Positions 13,767 to 27,356 of a stretch of 64,000 bases of DNA are shown in pieces. The stretch is from NCBI GenBank assembly GCA_030770545.1, contig CM061090.1, positions 11,425,501 to 11,489,500 on the forward strand, written 5' to 3'. The notes beneath the pieces were generated by a model. That model was not told the origin of the DNA. It searched no databases and saw only the letters and a program-made list of their open reading frames with translations. Position numbers and translations under genes: made by a program. How positions within the stretch are numbered: position 1 is the stretch's first letter; each line of letters opens with the position of its first letter. The DNA comes from Macropodus opercularis (Eukaryota; Chordata; Actinopteri; Anabantiformes; Osphronemidae).

Positions 13767-14405
13767 GTTTGTTGTGTCAGAGCTTGTTTTTTTGAACTCA
13801 GTTTGACTCCTGCACCTGCCAGAATTTAGACACATCACTATGAGTTCACCTAAAGTTCACAATGCTGCACATACACACCTGTGGTAATTCCCGCGGCTTA
13901 TCTCTGATTTTATCTTCTTTTCATCACCTACGCCTGTTGTCACATATTCTTTCGCTTTTCCTTGTTTAGGTGTGTTGCTTCCTCTGTCTTTCCCACACGT
14001 TTTTTAATGCTGTTTACTTTTCTTACTATTTCAGTCTGTCATGTTTTGTAACGTTTCTTCTCTCTGACTTTTATTTATATAAGACATATCCTTTGTTATT
14101 CTTTTCTTTCTCTCCACAACTAACAAGGAAACATTATTTCTGTATGTGACCCAGGTTACCTGATAATGAAAATACCTTTACACAGTTTGGGGACTTAACT
14201 GAGTCACTGGTTGGGCTTCCTGCTTCCTGTTTTTAATAAATGTTAACTAAATTCTTTGTAACGTACAAGTTGTTCACAAATTTAGTCAACATTCCTGTGT
14301 ATGAAGGTTTTGCTGACATAACCTTTTTCTGATTAGTAGAGTAAATTGTTTTACTATTTTTCAGTGAAGCCATACTGCCTTGCCTTTACACTGTTACACT
14401 GTTAG

Positions 14406-14432
14406 TTTTTTTTTTTTTTTTTTTTTTTTTTT
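14406..14432 (+). repeat. Poly-T run of 27, followed by six G
   Basis: Homopolymer directly visible. It may be the tail of a retroposed insert on the minus strand, though no body is recognised. Confidence 0.9.
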
Positions 14433-14986
14433 GGGGGGTTGGCAGTACATAGACTGCTGATAGACGACAAGGGATTGATGAAAGTGCCTTTTTTTCTGGA
14501 TCACACTATTTTATAAATCAACTCAAGAAAAGTTAAGCTGTAAACCTCTAGAGCTGCTTTTATTGTTTTACAGGACTATGACAAGCTTATAAACAATGTA
14601 TAAACATTTTATTCTCATTTAATCAAGTGTCAGCTTTATCAGAATGTTTTTATTTTCCGTAAGTAGTGTCTTGACGTACTGACGTTGGGTTGTCTTTGGA
14701 AGTTGTTGATCTACAAATAGAGAATGAAATGTGTGTTGTTTGTTATTGGCTTGCAGGAGACAGTTTTAAGAAGAAATGACAGATTGGAGTTCACACATGT
14801 TTCACAGGGCATTGTGTAGGGAAAGCCCACATTACGGCATTAAGGAAAGTCACAGGCTTCATCCATACTGGAACCCAGGGAAACATACCAACAGACACAA
14901 CTGCCTGCCTGGAAATACTGAACTGATTTGTACAAGTACATGCCCACAGGCACATTCATAAGCACAAAATGAAAGGAACAAAGGGT

Positions 14987-14999
14987 GGGACAAAGGTCA
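14987..14999 (+). promoter_or_regulatory. DR1-like motif downstream of cyp26b1
   Basis: GGGACA-A-AGGTCA in otherwise featureless downstream sequence. Confidence 0.2.
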
Positions 15000-17900
15000 A
15001 CTGCAACTGCACCCATAAGGTGACATTTTTATAAAGTATGTACAGTAATAGTAGTAGTAACAGTTACTGTAGCAGCTCTGTGCCACGTCTGGCTTCAGGC
15101 ACATTTTTTTCTAATGAAATTCTATTCAGATGCTCTTAGTGGAACAATGTTTGCACTGAGATGAAAGAATGAAACTGATGTAATATTTAACCTTTGAAAC
15201 ACCTGTCAATGTCTAAACAACCAAAGACGATTTTGCCCTGAGACAATATACACAACTGAAACCTCTAGCACGTACATGAACTTCCAAGAAAATGACTCAG
15301 TTAGTGCTATGTGTTTAATTGAAAAGTTATAGTTCTGTGAAATCATAGGATTTGTTAGTATACATTTAGAACTAAGAAATGGCTGTTCACATATTTTACT
15401 AGATAAGTGACAAAGTTGAGCTACTCGGGATAATATTGTTAAAAGAAACAGACGCACTGTTGTCTGTACAAAATTACATAACAATTTCACAGAGTTTGTT
15501 TACTAACATTCATGAAGCTGGTGAGTCTAAGAACTAAGGGAAAACACAAAACAAAATGATGAAGGTGAAAGGCTGCACAAAGTTCATAACTGCTTATTGT
15601 GAATTTTTTGCTTTACATCTGATAAGGTTTTAATTGTCACCAGTCTCAACCAGAATCTCAACCCGCAACGCCAACAAAGCCACAGGATTTGGATTAAATC
15701 AAAGGCCTTCACAATGTTTGTAATTATAACTATTCGGTTTGTCTTCTGCAGTTTTTTTCTCTTTTACCTTTACCACATCATCTTGTCCTCACACGGACTG
15801 TCACACTTCTCTTGTCGCATGTGGAAGTACTGATTGGCTAATGCATGTTCTCCATGATTCATCAGGAATAGCTGGATGTGAGGGATTAGCTGTGTGCTGC
15901 TGCATCCAGCCTGCTGGTTAAAAACTTATTATTTCAGAAGAGAGAGGTCAGAGCTGAGAGGAGACGCTGTGTGCGTTTCATTCACCCTCCAATGTTTCAC
16001 TTAATGTTCTCCTATAGTTCACTGTCATTTTTTTTCTCCATATTGTTCATTTTTGTTTGTAGAAATGCAAAAAGTTTTCACCTGTTTTAACGACCATGAC
16101 CATGTTAAGTGAACCTTTCCATTCCAAAGACACAAAAAGCCTGAGTGAGGATGTTTATCAATTTCTCAAACAGTCTACTGTACCGTCGTTCCAACAGCTG
16201 TTACAAAACAGAAAGTCGGAGGAAATAGTTTAATGTAATACAAGTAACAAGTTTGGCTGATGATTGCTCTAAAATTACATTAAAATACATTAAATATAAG
16301 ACCAAAAAAATAATGTTCACCACCTGCCTCTGGCGACGATTTTATAAGTTGACTACTGAACATAACTGTGGGCTGTGGTCCACAGAGCAGTGTGGGAAGT
16401 GTTGTTTATCTTCATTACAGTACAAGGCTGAAGTTTGCCCAAACCATAAAACACTTCTGCTCTCAATCTAACCATTTTACATGTGTTTGGATCCATCTTC
16501 CTTTTGCTCAAAAGCCAAAACCAAGTTCATAGTTTCAACATTTTTTCTTATAAGCCCGAGTAAGATTGCTCTTAACAATGTGCTGATCCTCTCTCCTGCT
16601 TTTTGACTTGTCAGAGATGTGATCACAATTCATTTCATTCATCAGCCTTGTTTAAAGTTGTCTAAACAAATATGCAATAGAAGGCAGATGCATTGTAATC
16701 ATTTCACAACAAATACCTAAAACTCTCAATTACTGTTCACAATGCCCCCATGTAAGAAAATGTTCTTAATGTTTAACTTACTGCAGAAACTAAATGAAGC
16801 AGGGCCCAGGCATTCAGGGTCCTAATTTGGAGCTGCTCAGATAAATCTGGCCAACTTACTAAGTTACTGGCTGGGGGTCCTGCTCTGCCTCTGATGTGCC
16901 ACTTTCACTTCTCACATTTGGAAATGCTTTGAGATTTTTAGTGTCTAAAATGTGATCTCAGACATAATCAAAGCACAAATGTACATCTAACACAAACATC
17001 AATCAGATTTGTTGAAACTGCACAAAAAGGACTATGTATTTTGTTCTGGCATATACTGTTATTATAGTGTTAAAACACATTGTCTACTATAGGTATACAT
17101 TGCATCACATTCAGGCCCAATGTGGTGCATTAACAAATGATAATACAACACGTGAAAATACATTTACTGCTGAAAAGTTAAAGCAGGGCTTTGTCTGTCC
17201 ACACAGTACATAACCTGCCTTTATTCATTCATGAAAACATCACATCAACACACCATAACCCAAACAGTGAATCACACACAAATAACCACAACACAAACAC
17301 ACACAGCTTCCTTGAAGTGGTTCATCTTGGACTACTTAGTGTGGCAGACGCTCTCCTGATGGCAAAACTACAGGCTGAACAGAACTTCTTATTCTTCTCA
17401 TATGCAGTGCGTTTGTATATTTTAGATTCATGTGTTTCTTTTGTTCCAATGTGGCTATGTGCAAGGGTGGGCTCATTGCTTTTGTGTATCTTTACTTAAA
17501 ATTAGAAAAATGTATATCGTCCATAATTTTTTTTTGTCTCTGTATACCGTCAAGATATTGGGTAAACTCATCAGGGTTAGCATCATAGACTGTTCACAAA
17601 CCAGAGGGATCCCTTGGCTAGGAAATAAAAACAGATATGGCATTAAGACAGTCAGTCAATGTGAGACTAAACTTTACTTTACGTACATGACTTTATCCCA
17701 ACGTTAGGCTCACTTCGAAGAGTTCCATAACAAAATGGGTTATATTTTCAACAGATACTATAAAGCAATGTTTTCCCATTTGGTATTACTTATTGCTTTG
17801 ACTGAATTTTTAATAAATAAGAAAATACAGCAATACAGTAGATAAAACTCCTATAACAGATTACTTTCTGTAAATGCGGGATTTTTTATGTTGGGTTTAT

Positions 17901-18270
17901 GTACTAATGCACCCAGTCTAATGAAGATTTATCCAATCCAAGTATCACTGTATGTCTCTTTATATATATTACTGTGTTGTATTTTACTGAGATAGAGATA
18001 GAGTACATACATCATGACCACAACATTTGATTAGACTATACTGTAACATGTGCTATTAAAATTAACAGTTACAACTGAAAAAAGATAAAAAGCATAACAC
18101 ACAACATGGTTAAGATAATATAGTCTTTACTGTGTTATGATGAGAAATTCAAGTAAGTTGTTATATATGATATATTACGTTATTATTGTAGTAATTTTAT
18201 ATTGTGTACATGAAGAGGGATATACATTTTTAAAAATCACAATATTCAGATATATTTTTTTACTTTATAG

Positions 18271-18276
18271 TTTATT
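18271..18276 (-). promoter_or_regulatory. Candidate cyp26b1 poly(A) signal AATAAA
   Basis: AATAAA on the minus strand (tttatt on plus), the first canonical hexamer I find downstream of the stop, giving a UTR of about 2.7 kb. Earlier ATTAAA variants could be used instead. Confidence 0.4.
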
Positions 18277-18872
18277 ACAGGAGTACATTTGATGATCACT
18301 GTAACAAAAAAGGAAGAAAGTAGACAAGACATATTTAAACTAAATGAACATAATTTCTGTAAAAAGACATAAAAATTGTATGTACAGAATGACAAGACAA
18401 GTACTGAGAAACCAACAGGTGAAAGGGAGGGGTAGTGTAGTCACATGGCACTTAAAAATAGACATAGCTCACAAGTGCTTTCTGTTTACATAATTAATAT
18501 CAAATAAAATGCAATGATAATAAGTGAATAACCAAACAAATAATTATTATAGTAATCAAATCAACAATATTAACATTTTAACACAGTTTACAATATAAAT
18601 GAAAGACATTCTAAATACATCCAATATTTACCAAAGACCTTGTAATTTAGGGCTAAAAACTCTAAATCTGTAATAGAATAAAAAATAGCATTTCAAATAT
18701 CTTATAACAATATTAATTGTACAATAACATTAATTATAGGTTATTAGTAGATGTAAATAGCAGATTTTCCCGGTGGCTTACTAATGATAGGAATATTGTA
18801 CAAATTAACACACACTATAACCTATTTGTAGTTCTGCTTGTTTCACAATATGTAAGTAATATGTTAACCAGA

Positions 18873-18894
18873 TGTGTGTGTGTGTGTGTGTGTG
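18873..18894 (+). repeat. (TG)11 microsatellite
   Basis: Uninterrupted TG run in the presumed cyp26b1 3' UTR. Confidence 0.95.
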
Positions 18895-20268
18895 GACAGG
18901 GAAAGAAATAGTAAATCTTGTTCAATACAAACTATTTCATTCTAGAACTCTCAATTAGAAAATTACACAAAAGCAGCAAAAATTCTATGGTCATATTTTT
19001 TTTATCATGAAGAAATCAGTGGTGTGGTCAGTGGAGTGAACGTCTGGCACTGGAATCCATCTCAAATGCTATATGACAAAAGCACTGTCCAACAGTGAAA
19101 CCCAAAAAATCCATTAACCTGCCATCCTCTGAAACGTTGTCGGTCTTTCTCTCTCTCATGCTTCCGTTTGGAACTCTGTTTAAGGATTCTAGAATGTTCC
19201 AGAGTTCAACTACTGTAGCAAGTCCCAGAGTTCCACATTAGAAGCTTTCCATATACTGTATGCAAAATTAATTTAAAAAAATGTTGGGAAAATGGGCCAC
19301 ACTTTTAGATTTCTGATTGTGCAATCACCTTAAACAATAAATCTCTTTTAGCTAATAAAGTTGCTAAACCATGGATTTCTTTTGTTTTGCATTCTTAGCG
19401 TTGATTGGTGGAGCAGTAAGACAAAACATAACCTTCTCCACCATAATAGACAGAAAAATACATGTAGTACGCAAACAAACACAGAATGACAAAGTAACAC
19501 TCAAGCAGCATGGTAGGGTTTCTCCTCTCCACCTTCACCTAATCCCTCTTACCTTTCATGGGAGCAAGTTGTATTCTCATGGCATGATAAAGTCTCTGTC
19601 CAAGAGAGTACAATTTAATACAAATTGTGCTGTACTGTATGTAGCAAAGCTCAGGTTCAGAGATTTCACTGTTTGACACAGCTACTTTTATCTTGTGTGA
19701 TGCCAGTATATGGTTCTGTACGTTTCATTCTGCTCCACCATAAAGAATACCCCAAGTGAGAGCAACAGTATTGGAACAGCCTCTCTTTTTTTTCGTTGTT
19801 TTTTTTTTCTTTTTTCGTTTACATAACCAGAAAAATATGTAACTGACAACTTACAAAAACCAGTTGATCCAGCTGTGAAACTACAACAGTAAGTATGTGT
19901 TTTTATACAGTATGTGGAGTTAGTTATACAGAAAAAAGCTATGTGTATGTTATATTATAATAATTCACATCTACTCTGCACCTGAGTTCACACCAACGAG
20001 GAGAGGAGAAATTTAAGGTTTTCACTGAATGCTGGTAGTTTCTGTGTTTTGTCTCTAGATGATTTTAATGTGGAACTGGCTTTGTAATTTGGAAAAAATG
20101 TCATTGAACCTCTCACCCAAACTCCCTTTTCTTTTTTTCTATTTTCTTTACTGCAAATTTAAATTTACTTCTTTACTTAACATCTCTTGAATAAAAGCTC
20201 CACAGCGTAGCTTTCAAAGATTAATGCAATGCCCCATTTAGTTTACATATGGAAGCTTGGTTTTGGCA

Positions 20269-20281
20269 GGGTCAAAGGTGA
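20269..20281 (+). promoter_or_regulatory. DR1-like motif in cyp26b1 3' UTR region
   Basis: GGGTCA-A-AGGTGA, about 700 bp past the cyp26b1 stop. Confidence 0.25.
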
Positions 20282-20997
20282 TAGAACATGTTGCATGTGT
20301 TCTGTGATCTACCCCTTAAATCATGGAGCTCTGTGCCAGCAACTGTGATGTGATGTTTCAGACTAAACCTCTTAGCTAATAAATAAATCAAACTGTAACC
20401 AAAATGCCTGAAGCCGCCGCTGCTTTCTGCCTGTTCATTAGAAATCCACAGAAAACATGATTGGAATCTGGATGGCAGTATTGTTGCTAAAGTTGAACCA
20501 AAAAGTCTGAACTTTACTGTTGACACATCCACCTGTTACTCTGTAAGGCATCTAACATGGTTCACTGGTTTTGATTAGGCACAAGCTAAATTATATTCCT
20601 TCATCCATACCCTGTTTCATCCATCTCATCTTCCCTTGAAACAAAACTTCAGTTTAACATTTTAACCATAATTCCCCTGGCGTGCACTATCCACATTCTC
20701 TTTCAAATTATATTACATAGCTTTTTTGTACATACATGTTTGTATACACAGAATAGAGCATAATTAAGAATTTTTTGGCAGCTTCTTTCTTTTTCAGAGG
20801 AAAATCCTGATCATCAATAGCTGAAGAGACGAAGATATCTGCTTTGCTTTAAGTCTGAAAATTAACCTTCAACTTAGCAGAAAAAAAGGTGGAGAAGAAA
20901 AAATTACTTGTGAAATTCCTTCTTTCCTTCCTTAAATCTACTCCCTAATAAGCCACTTACCCCTCACCCTCCCCCTCTCTTGACAGCTCTCATCCCT

Positions 20998-21390
20998 TCA
21001 AACTGTTGCTCCCAGAAGCTCTTCTGACTTGGCCATAATTTCATTCTGGTTGGAGTCCAAGCCATAAAACTTGACCTTCAGCCCATCAGAAGGGTGGAGC
21101 ACAGGTACCGTGATCACACGGGGAAACTGCCGAGTGGCCAGCTCAAAGCGACTGGTGCTGGCCAGCTCTATTGCCAGGGTGCGCAGAAAGAGGGTGGCGA
21201 GCTGCTTGCCCAGGCAGGATCGGACGCCGCCGCCGAAGGGCAGGTAGTGAAACCTCCCCTCCTTGTCTTCTCCGCGCTCCTGGCTGAAACGGTCTGGATC
21301 AAAGGCATCCACATCCTTGAAGACTGCAGCAGTGTCATGGGTGTCCCGAATGCTGTACATTACACTCCAGCCCTTAGGAATCTGGACTCC
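20998..21390 (-). CDS. cyp26b1: cyp26b1 coding exon 7 (haem-binding, stop)
   Basis: 393 nt: 130 codons, residues 383-512, plus TGA at 20998-21000. It contains the meander (DPDRF, 413-417) and the haem loop FGGGVRSCLG; the Cys441 codon is at 21214-21216. It ends GLDSNQNE..GATV, the characteristic CYP26B1 tail. The acceptor is GTTTCCAG, phase 0. Confidence 0.97.
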   Translation of the reverse strand, partial: GVQIPKGWSVMYSIRDTHDTAAVFKDVDAFDPDRFSQERGEDKEGRFHYLPFGGGVRSCLGKQLATLFLRTLAIELASTSRFELATRQFPRVITVPVLHPSDGLKVKFYGLDSNQNEIMAKSEELLGATV

Positions 21391-24300
21391 CTGGAAACAT
21401 TAAGGTAGAGAAATGCCCTTTTCATGAGGTTTGAATTTGTTTGGTACAGTGTTTGTTGAGATGTTAACATTTTGTGCAGGTTCTTAATAGTAAGCTGATC
21501 TACTGTACCATAGAAAACAGACATTTAATCAATTTTACAAATTGTACTCAACATGCTTGTAAAAGTGAAATGCACAATTTTAAAATGTTTAGTTAAATAT
21601 TTGAAATTACATTTAGTTTTAAGTGCATTACATTTTCAGGACTATTACTCACATCAAGTTCAAAGGTCTGCATGGCCGTCCGGTAAGCCCCCGACACAGG
21701 CGTAAAAAGTCTCAGCACCTCTTTGATAACACAGTCAAGGTACTTGAGGCTGATGATGGTGTCCAACCTCAGCTCTCCTTCAGGGCAAAGGCAGCCATTG
21801 TGGAGGAGTCCTCTGGCTCTCAGCTCCTCCCTCAGGCGCTCCAGGACTTGAGGGTGGCGGAGAAGCTGCATGATGAGGGATGTGCTGGCGCTGGCAGTGG
21901 TGGCAAAGGCAGCAAAGATCACCTCTATGGTTGCTTCCTAGAGAACAACAGAAATAACAGGTTCCCTTTAGCCAGTTTACACAGGTTACAATGGCATTTG
22001 AAACTTTTAAAGTGTGAACAATTACAAAGCCTGACTGTGAGCAAACTAAACTTGGAATCCTCAGCTCGGCACAGATGTAACACTCTTGCCATTATTTTTG
22101 TAACATTAAGGCCATTTGTGTCCAATAACAATATTTAGTACGCGAACAAGGTCTATTATTAAAGCAGTGGAATAAATAACATTGAGGCCGGGCAGCACGA
22201 GTCTCAGTATAAACCTCTCGTCTGCCATCGTCTGTGTCAAAACACATCTCTTCACCGTACGTGTGCTATATATGCAGGCATTAGAGAACGGCTAGTGAGT
22301 GTTTCAGCGTGGGCCTCTGGGACAGGCGCTCCCCAGTTCACTTTGCGCTTGTGTGTGTGTGTGTGCGTACAGGAGGCCTCTTTCAGACCCCTTGCAATGG
22401 GAGTGTTGACTTATTTTTGGCCCTGTACTTAACCCAGAAACCACAGAGCGCTAGCGAGAAGCAGAGTGAGTAGGCTTTCCAAAGAATTTCTTAGAATTAC
22501 ATTAATAGGTAAAGAGAGGGCGTGCCTCTCCATCAGGCTGTCTACATGCAGGGTCTGGCCCTGGACACCAGCTTCACTACGCTGCCGTCATAAAGATGTG
22601 AGCACTAGAAAAATGTAATCAGAGAAATGATTATTGTTGGCATGTGTGTCTGTGTTCAGTCACACCAGACAGGTTCTATTTGGAAGCACTAGATAAACAG
22701 TGATTGTGTACTGTATGTTACTGTACACTTTGTACTTTTGCACACATCCAGTAAAGGGGCTCATTTAGTGTGTGCGTCCGTTCTCCCACATGCGATTGAA
22801 AAACGTGTCGCGCTTCCATTGTATGTGTTACCTTCAGCTCCTGCATGGTGAGCTCAGTGCCATTTTCTTTCGCGCTCTCCATCAGAACATCCAGCGCGTC
22901 GCTGTAGTCCTTCCCCTGAGAACACAGCGGCTTCTCCCTGATGGCCTTCTCTATGCCTTTCTGCAGTATGTCTCGAGCACGGATACCCTGCAAACACACA
23001 CCAAAGAAACATAACTACTAACAGTAATTAACAACCAATGCTAAACGTGTTTCTCTTTGTGACTTTCAACAGATTTGTGGCTTTTTAAACTGCAGTACAT
23101 ACCTTCCTGTAGCCGCTGAATGGCAGGTCTATCGGCAGACTAAACAGGTTGTCAACAAAGACCTGAAAGGTATTGAACAGATGTCTCATCTCCTCCTCTG
23201 ACACCCTGAAACCCAGCAGCACCCTCACTGCCATAGTGAACGACAGCCTCTGGCTCTCCCTGTGAAAAGAGAACCAATCAGAACCTCATTTGCATCAACA
23301 CATTACCTAATATGAGCAACCTGGACATTTTATTCATCTTTTCTACATAGATACTGTATCGATGACATTTTGAAAATCAAATAGTTACAGTACATTACTA
23401 AGATAAGTTGTGAGTTTTTGGCGTTTCTCCCATCTGAGACATAGAACGATGGCACTTCGACCTGCTAAAAAAGTGCTCCTGCATCCTACAGCTTCCTAAT
23501 TACATGAATCGCCATGAATATGTTTCTAGACCAGAACCCCCACCTGTAGACATTGATGGGCTCAGGGTTTGAGCTCCAAACTCGGAGGCTTTCTTGGATG
23601 ACCTGCTGGATTTTGGGAAGGTAGGACTCCAAGGCCTCGTGGCTGAACACTTTGGCAAACACCTGAAGAGACACAATGACAGAAATAAAGAGTCATTAGC
23701 AATGCAGAACGTCTCATTCATTGTCAGATGTGGTGGAGTCTCGGGTAAAGACCAAGTAGGATTTTCATTAATCTTTAATTAGTTTATGACTAGGAGGTGC
23801 AAGTTACAGCAGAGTAAAACAAACAGCACACAGACTGGCTCTTCCAGTCTTCCCTCCCTTCTGACTGTCAGCACAAACATCCACACAGTCATAATGTGAA
23901 ACCTCTGCGTGCAGCTGACAGGGTGAGAAACAATTACTACAAGAACCCCCGCAAAAGATGTCCATTCAGTTAAAGGGTTGTGAGCCACATAGAGACTGGA
24001 ACAAGTGGGTTCATGTTTAAAGTCACGTTTTTGAGGAAAAATACAAAATATTCCACATATGTGGCTTCTCCGATAAACATCCTCAGGTTGTTGATGGTGG
24101 GTAATCTGACATTCAGTCATCACTTTTCGGACTTTCATAAAGACTCAAGTTGCGTTAGTCAGTCAGAAAACCATGCCATGCAAAATGTGCCAGTAGTGAT
24201 TTTGCACAAACTAGGCAATGGTCTATGTGACACAGTTACATAAACTGAGCAACTGCAGCCAAATGTAGACTGGTGCACATAGAAATAATGAGCATCCTTT

Positions 24301-26921
24301 CAGGACTTTGTGATATTTGCAAACAGACAGTTATGTAAAACCTGGCTTTAACTCAGTGACAATAATTCTGCCTCCTTGTACAAAGTTCTTTATATTCCCT
24401 CGCTTTTCATTCCTGTGATGTCTCTCATCCATTAACCCCCTTCTTCAATCTCATTTGTTATACCTATAAAGAAGACTTTCTACGCTTTCCATCATGTGTC
24501 CTGTCCAATATTTCTCCAATTCCTGCTCTCTCTCTCTCTCTCTCATCTTCTCTCCTTTCCTCCCTCTGTACAGAGAGTTATACATTGTGAAGATTTTCCC
24601 CTGTAGTCAGCAGAACCAGAATGACAGGCAGAAAGAACAGGAGAGCAGGGTCTTAAGTCTTTCCATTTCATCGGGCATCAAATGCCAAATAACATTTGAT
24701 CTAATTCAACCTTCAAAACTAACCTTCTACGTTAGCCTACGTTACTTTAAACTTTGGGGGTTTAACCAAAATGTGGAAATGTGGAGGAGAAAAGAAACCT
24801 TCACTGAGTCTTGGAAACCTTCCAACATTTCATGGTTGATGTTCAGATAACCCAACCGAACTGTGCTGTTCATGCTGTGTAAAACGAAAATATTGGCATT
24901 TTGTTTTGTCGGCAGCACTGACCCTGGTTAATGGCAGTGGCAGCACATTGTCAGACGACTTTGGCTGGTACACATGGTTTGCATTTTCTGCTCAATGAAA
25001 CATTTGAACAAACTGATTTTTATATTGTAGCAAAAATGCTGTTTCATGACAAGCCTTGCAGTCATTTTGGAGATGCCCGATAGGATGTGGGTTGAGTATT
25101 TGTTGTGTTTACTTGTTGGCTATATTGATTGCCTTTCTCTCCAGTTATGCTGTTTATGGGTCTGTTCTATTATCTAACCTGCATCTCTGCTGTGGTTTTT
25201 TTGTAACTTATTTTATTACTGTGGGTTCTTTTATTACTTTTCTCCAACATTTTATCACTGTGCATTTAAACTAAACAAGCTTGACACTGTGCAGACTGAA
25301 CTTTTAGTAGGTACTATATGAAGGGATGCAGCAAATGTTATAAAATGACTTTTTAATTGATGTTTGTCTAGAATTAACCTCCAACGAGCCAGTTTATTAT
25401 ATTTATTACACATCTGTGTTTGTAGCTAATTTGAACTTGGATTCGTTTTGTTTGAGCTGGATTTGAGGCTTTTAAAGCAAACATGCACAAAGAAAATGAC
25501 TTTATTGTATATGTTAAATATATTTTCCATATGTTAAAGCGCTGGAGGAACATGAAAACAAAGTGTTCCTGCTTCTCCTCACTGAGACATAATGGAGTCT
25601 AGGAGGGAAGGAAGGAGCTTCTAGTGGGATTTGAGCCCAGGCCTGTGAGGGTACATGTGGTTCCTGAGGTCGATGTTTCAGCCACCAAACCATCAGTTGG
25701 GCATTCGTATACTTATTTTGTCCTCTACCTCATTATCCTCTCATATTATTTTTCCTCTATTGCCCTCTTCCCCCTCTCTCTCTCCTCATCCTCTGAACCC
25801 TGCTTCCCTCCCTCTGTCGGCCTCAGAATGAATGAACAATAGTCTACTGAGCTGGTGGTGTGTGCGTGTAAGTGCGTGCATTACGTGTCTGCGTTCGACG
25901 GGCATGTATGAGCTGTGTGTGTGTGCTGGGGTGCTAGGGAGTGGTTAGTGCAGATCACAGTGTTACATTTTCTCTCCTGCCGCACCCCAGAGCTGCTGGT
26001 CACAGATCAGCTTACACAACCTGCTCTCCAACCCTGACCACAGAGGATTACACGCAGCATCTGACCTCAAAACAGCCTCAGCCTATCCTTCTGTTTGTCC
26101 GCTTGTCAGATGAATGATAAGTCGTCGCTAATGATGACAGATTGGTCGCAGTTGGCTCGCTCTGTTAACCCATAACAACCCACAGTGGCACAGGTGGCAC
26201 AAAATACAGCAAATCCGTTTAGAGATGTGTTGCACAAGGTTCATTTTGTTTGGTTCAAATCCCACAAAATTGTCCTTTAAGCAGAAATGGGTCTGTCTGA
26301 TGCGTGATGTCGCCAGTACTTCTAGATCCTCTCGCCCATAGAGGAAGCTTGTTCTAAGATGTTTGTGAATTGGAGACTACTAATTGGATTTTTGTCTTTG
26401 AGTATTATTAACTGAGCTGTTCAGGCTAAATGCTCAAGAAACTTCACTGATGACTTTTGCTTATATTCACTTAGTCTGAGTCATTTGGTTGGTTATGTAG
26501 ATTTTCATGTCTTATAATGCATGGCACACAGTTACCGACAGTTTAATTAGCTTTAAATCACTCACATCCTGTCATTGATGGTGACGTGGAACTCACTCAG
26601 CTATTTATGTACCTGCAACCCAGCCTGATGCTTAAGTAGCTTCAGTAGAATCTCAAAGTAAAATAAGCGGAACACTTGTCCAAGAGGTGAATCAGCAAAA
26701 ATATTATTAATTAAGCCAACGAGCATTGTGCGACGCTATAAATTTAACAGTTTAACCTGTCTGCATTGGTTTATGTGTAATTGGTCAATTTAGGTAAGTA
26801 CTTCGCCTGCTGCTACATACAGTACTTACATTAATGGGGACGGAGCAGCAGGGTTGAGCTACTGTGCGAACATGTGGAAGCAGGTGGGGGGAGGCCAGCG
26901 CTCTGAAAGGTTACTACAGGT

Positions 26922-26957
<36 letters not shown>

Positions 26958-27323
26958 CTCCCAACAGCACCAGGCTGTAAATCAAACACAGTTTTTAAAT
27001 GCAGTGTCACTCTGGGACGTTCCAAGCTCCACGAGGGGGGGGGGGGCTGCTCGGTACAACAGTCATTTTTGCTGCACCACAAAAACGTGACTGTCTTCTG
27101 TGGCCTGCAGCGCAAAGACACATGCTTAAAGAACCACACACACAGACACACACACATTGCCAGAATCCTAAACACTGATATAGTCACAGAAACACATGCA
27201 CCCACAGACACGGTCGTCCTAATAACGTCCATATGTCTTAAATTATGTGAAAGTGCTGCGAGCTGCTGGTTCCACAGACATGTAAAGACTCCTTTATTCT
27301 TCTCTCTGCCTTGCTTTCCTAGT

Positions 27324-27356
<33 letters not shown>

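Larger units (their letters stand above)
13767..18270. other. Non-coding downstream of cyp26b1
   Basis: Apart from the poly-T run and a DR1-like motif, this is AT-rich sequence without coding signs. Confidence 0.55.
18271..20997 (-). other. cyp26b1: Probable cyp26b1 3' UTR
   Basis: About 2.7 kb of AT-rich sequence without coding potential follows the stop. I find no AATAAA on the gene strand until 18271-18276, though ATTAAA variants occur near 19613 and 20063. A long 3' UTR is known for mammalian CYP26B1 mRNA (recalled). It contains a short TG run (18873-18894) and a DR1-like motif (20269-20281). The extent is inferred. Confidence 0.45.

Noticed and set aside
21623..22138. 171-codon frame antisense to cyp26b1 exon 6
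   Set aside because: It is the mirror of a GC-rich coding exon and runs into the intron; no family resemblance.
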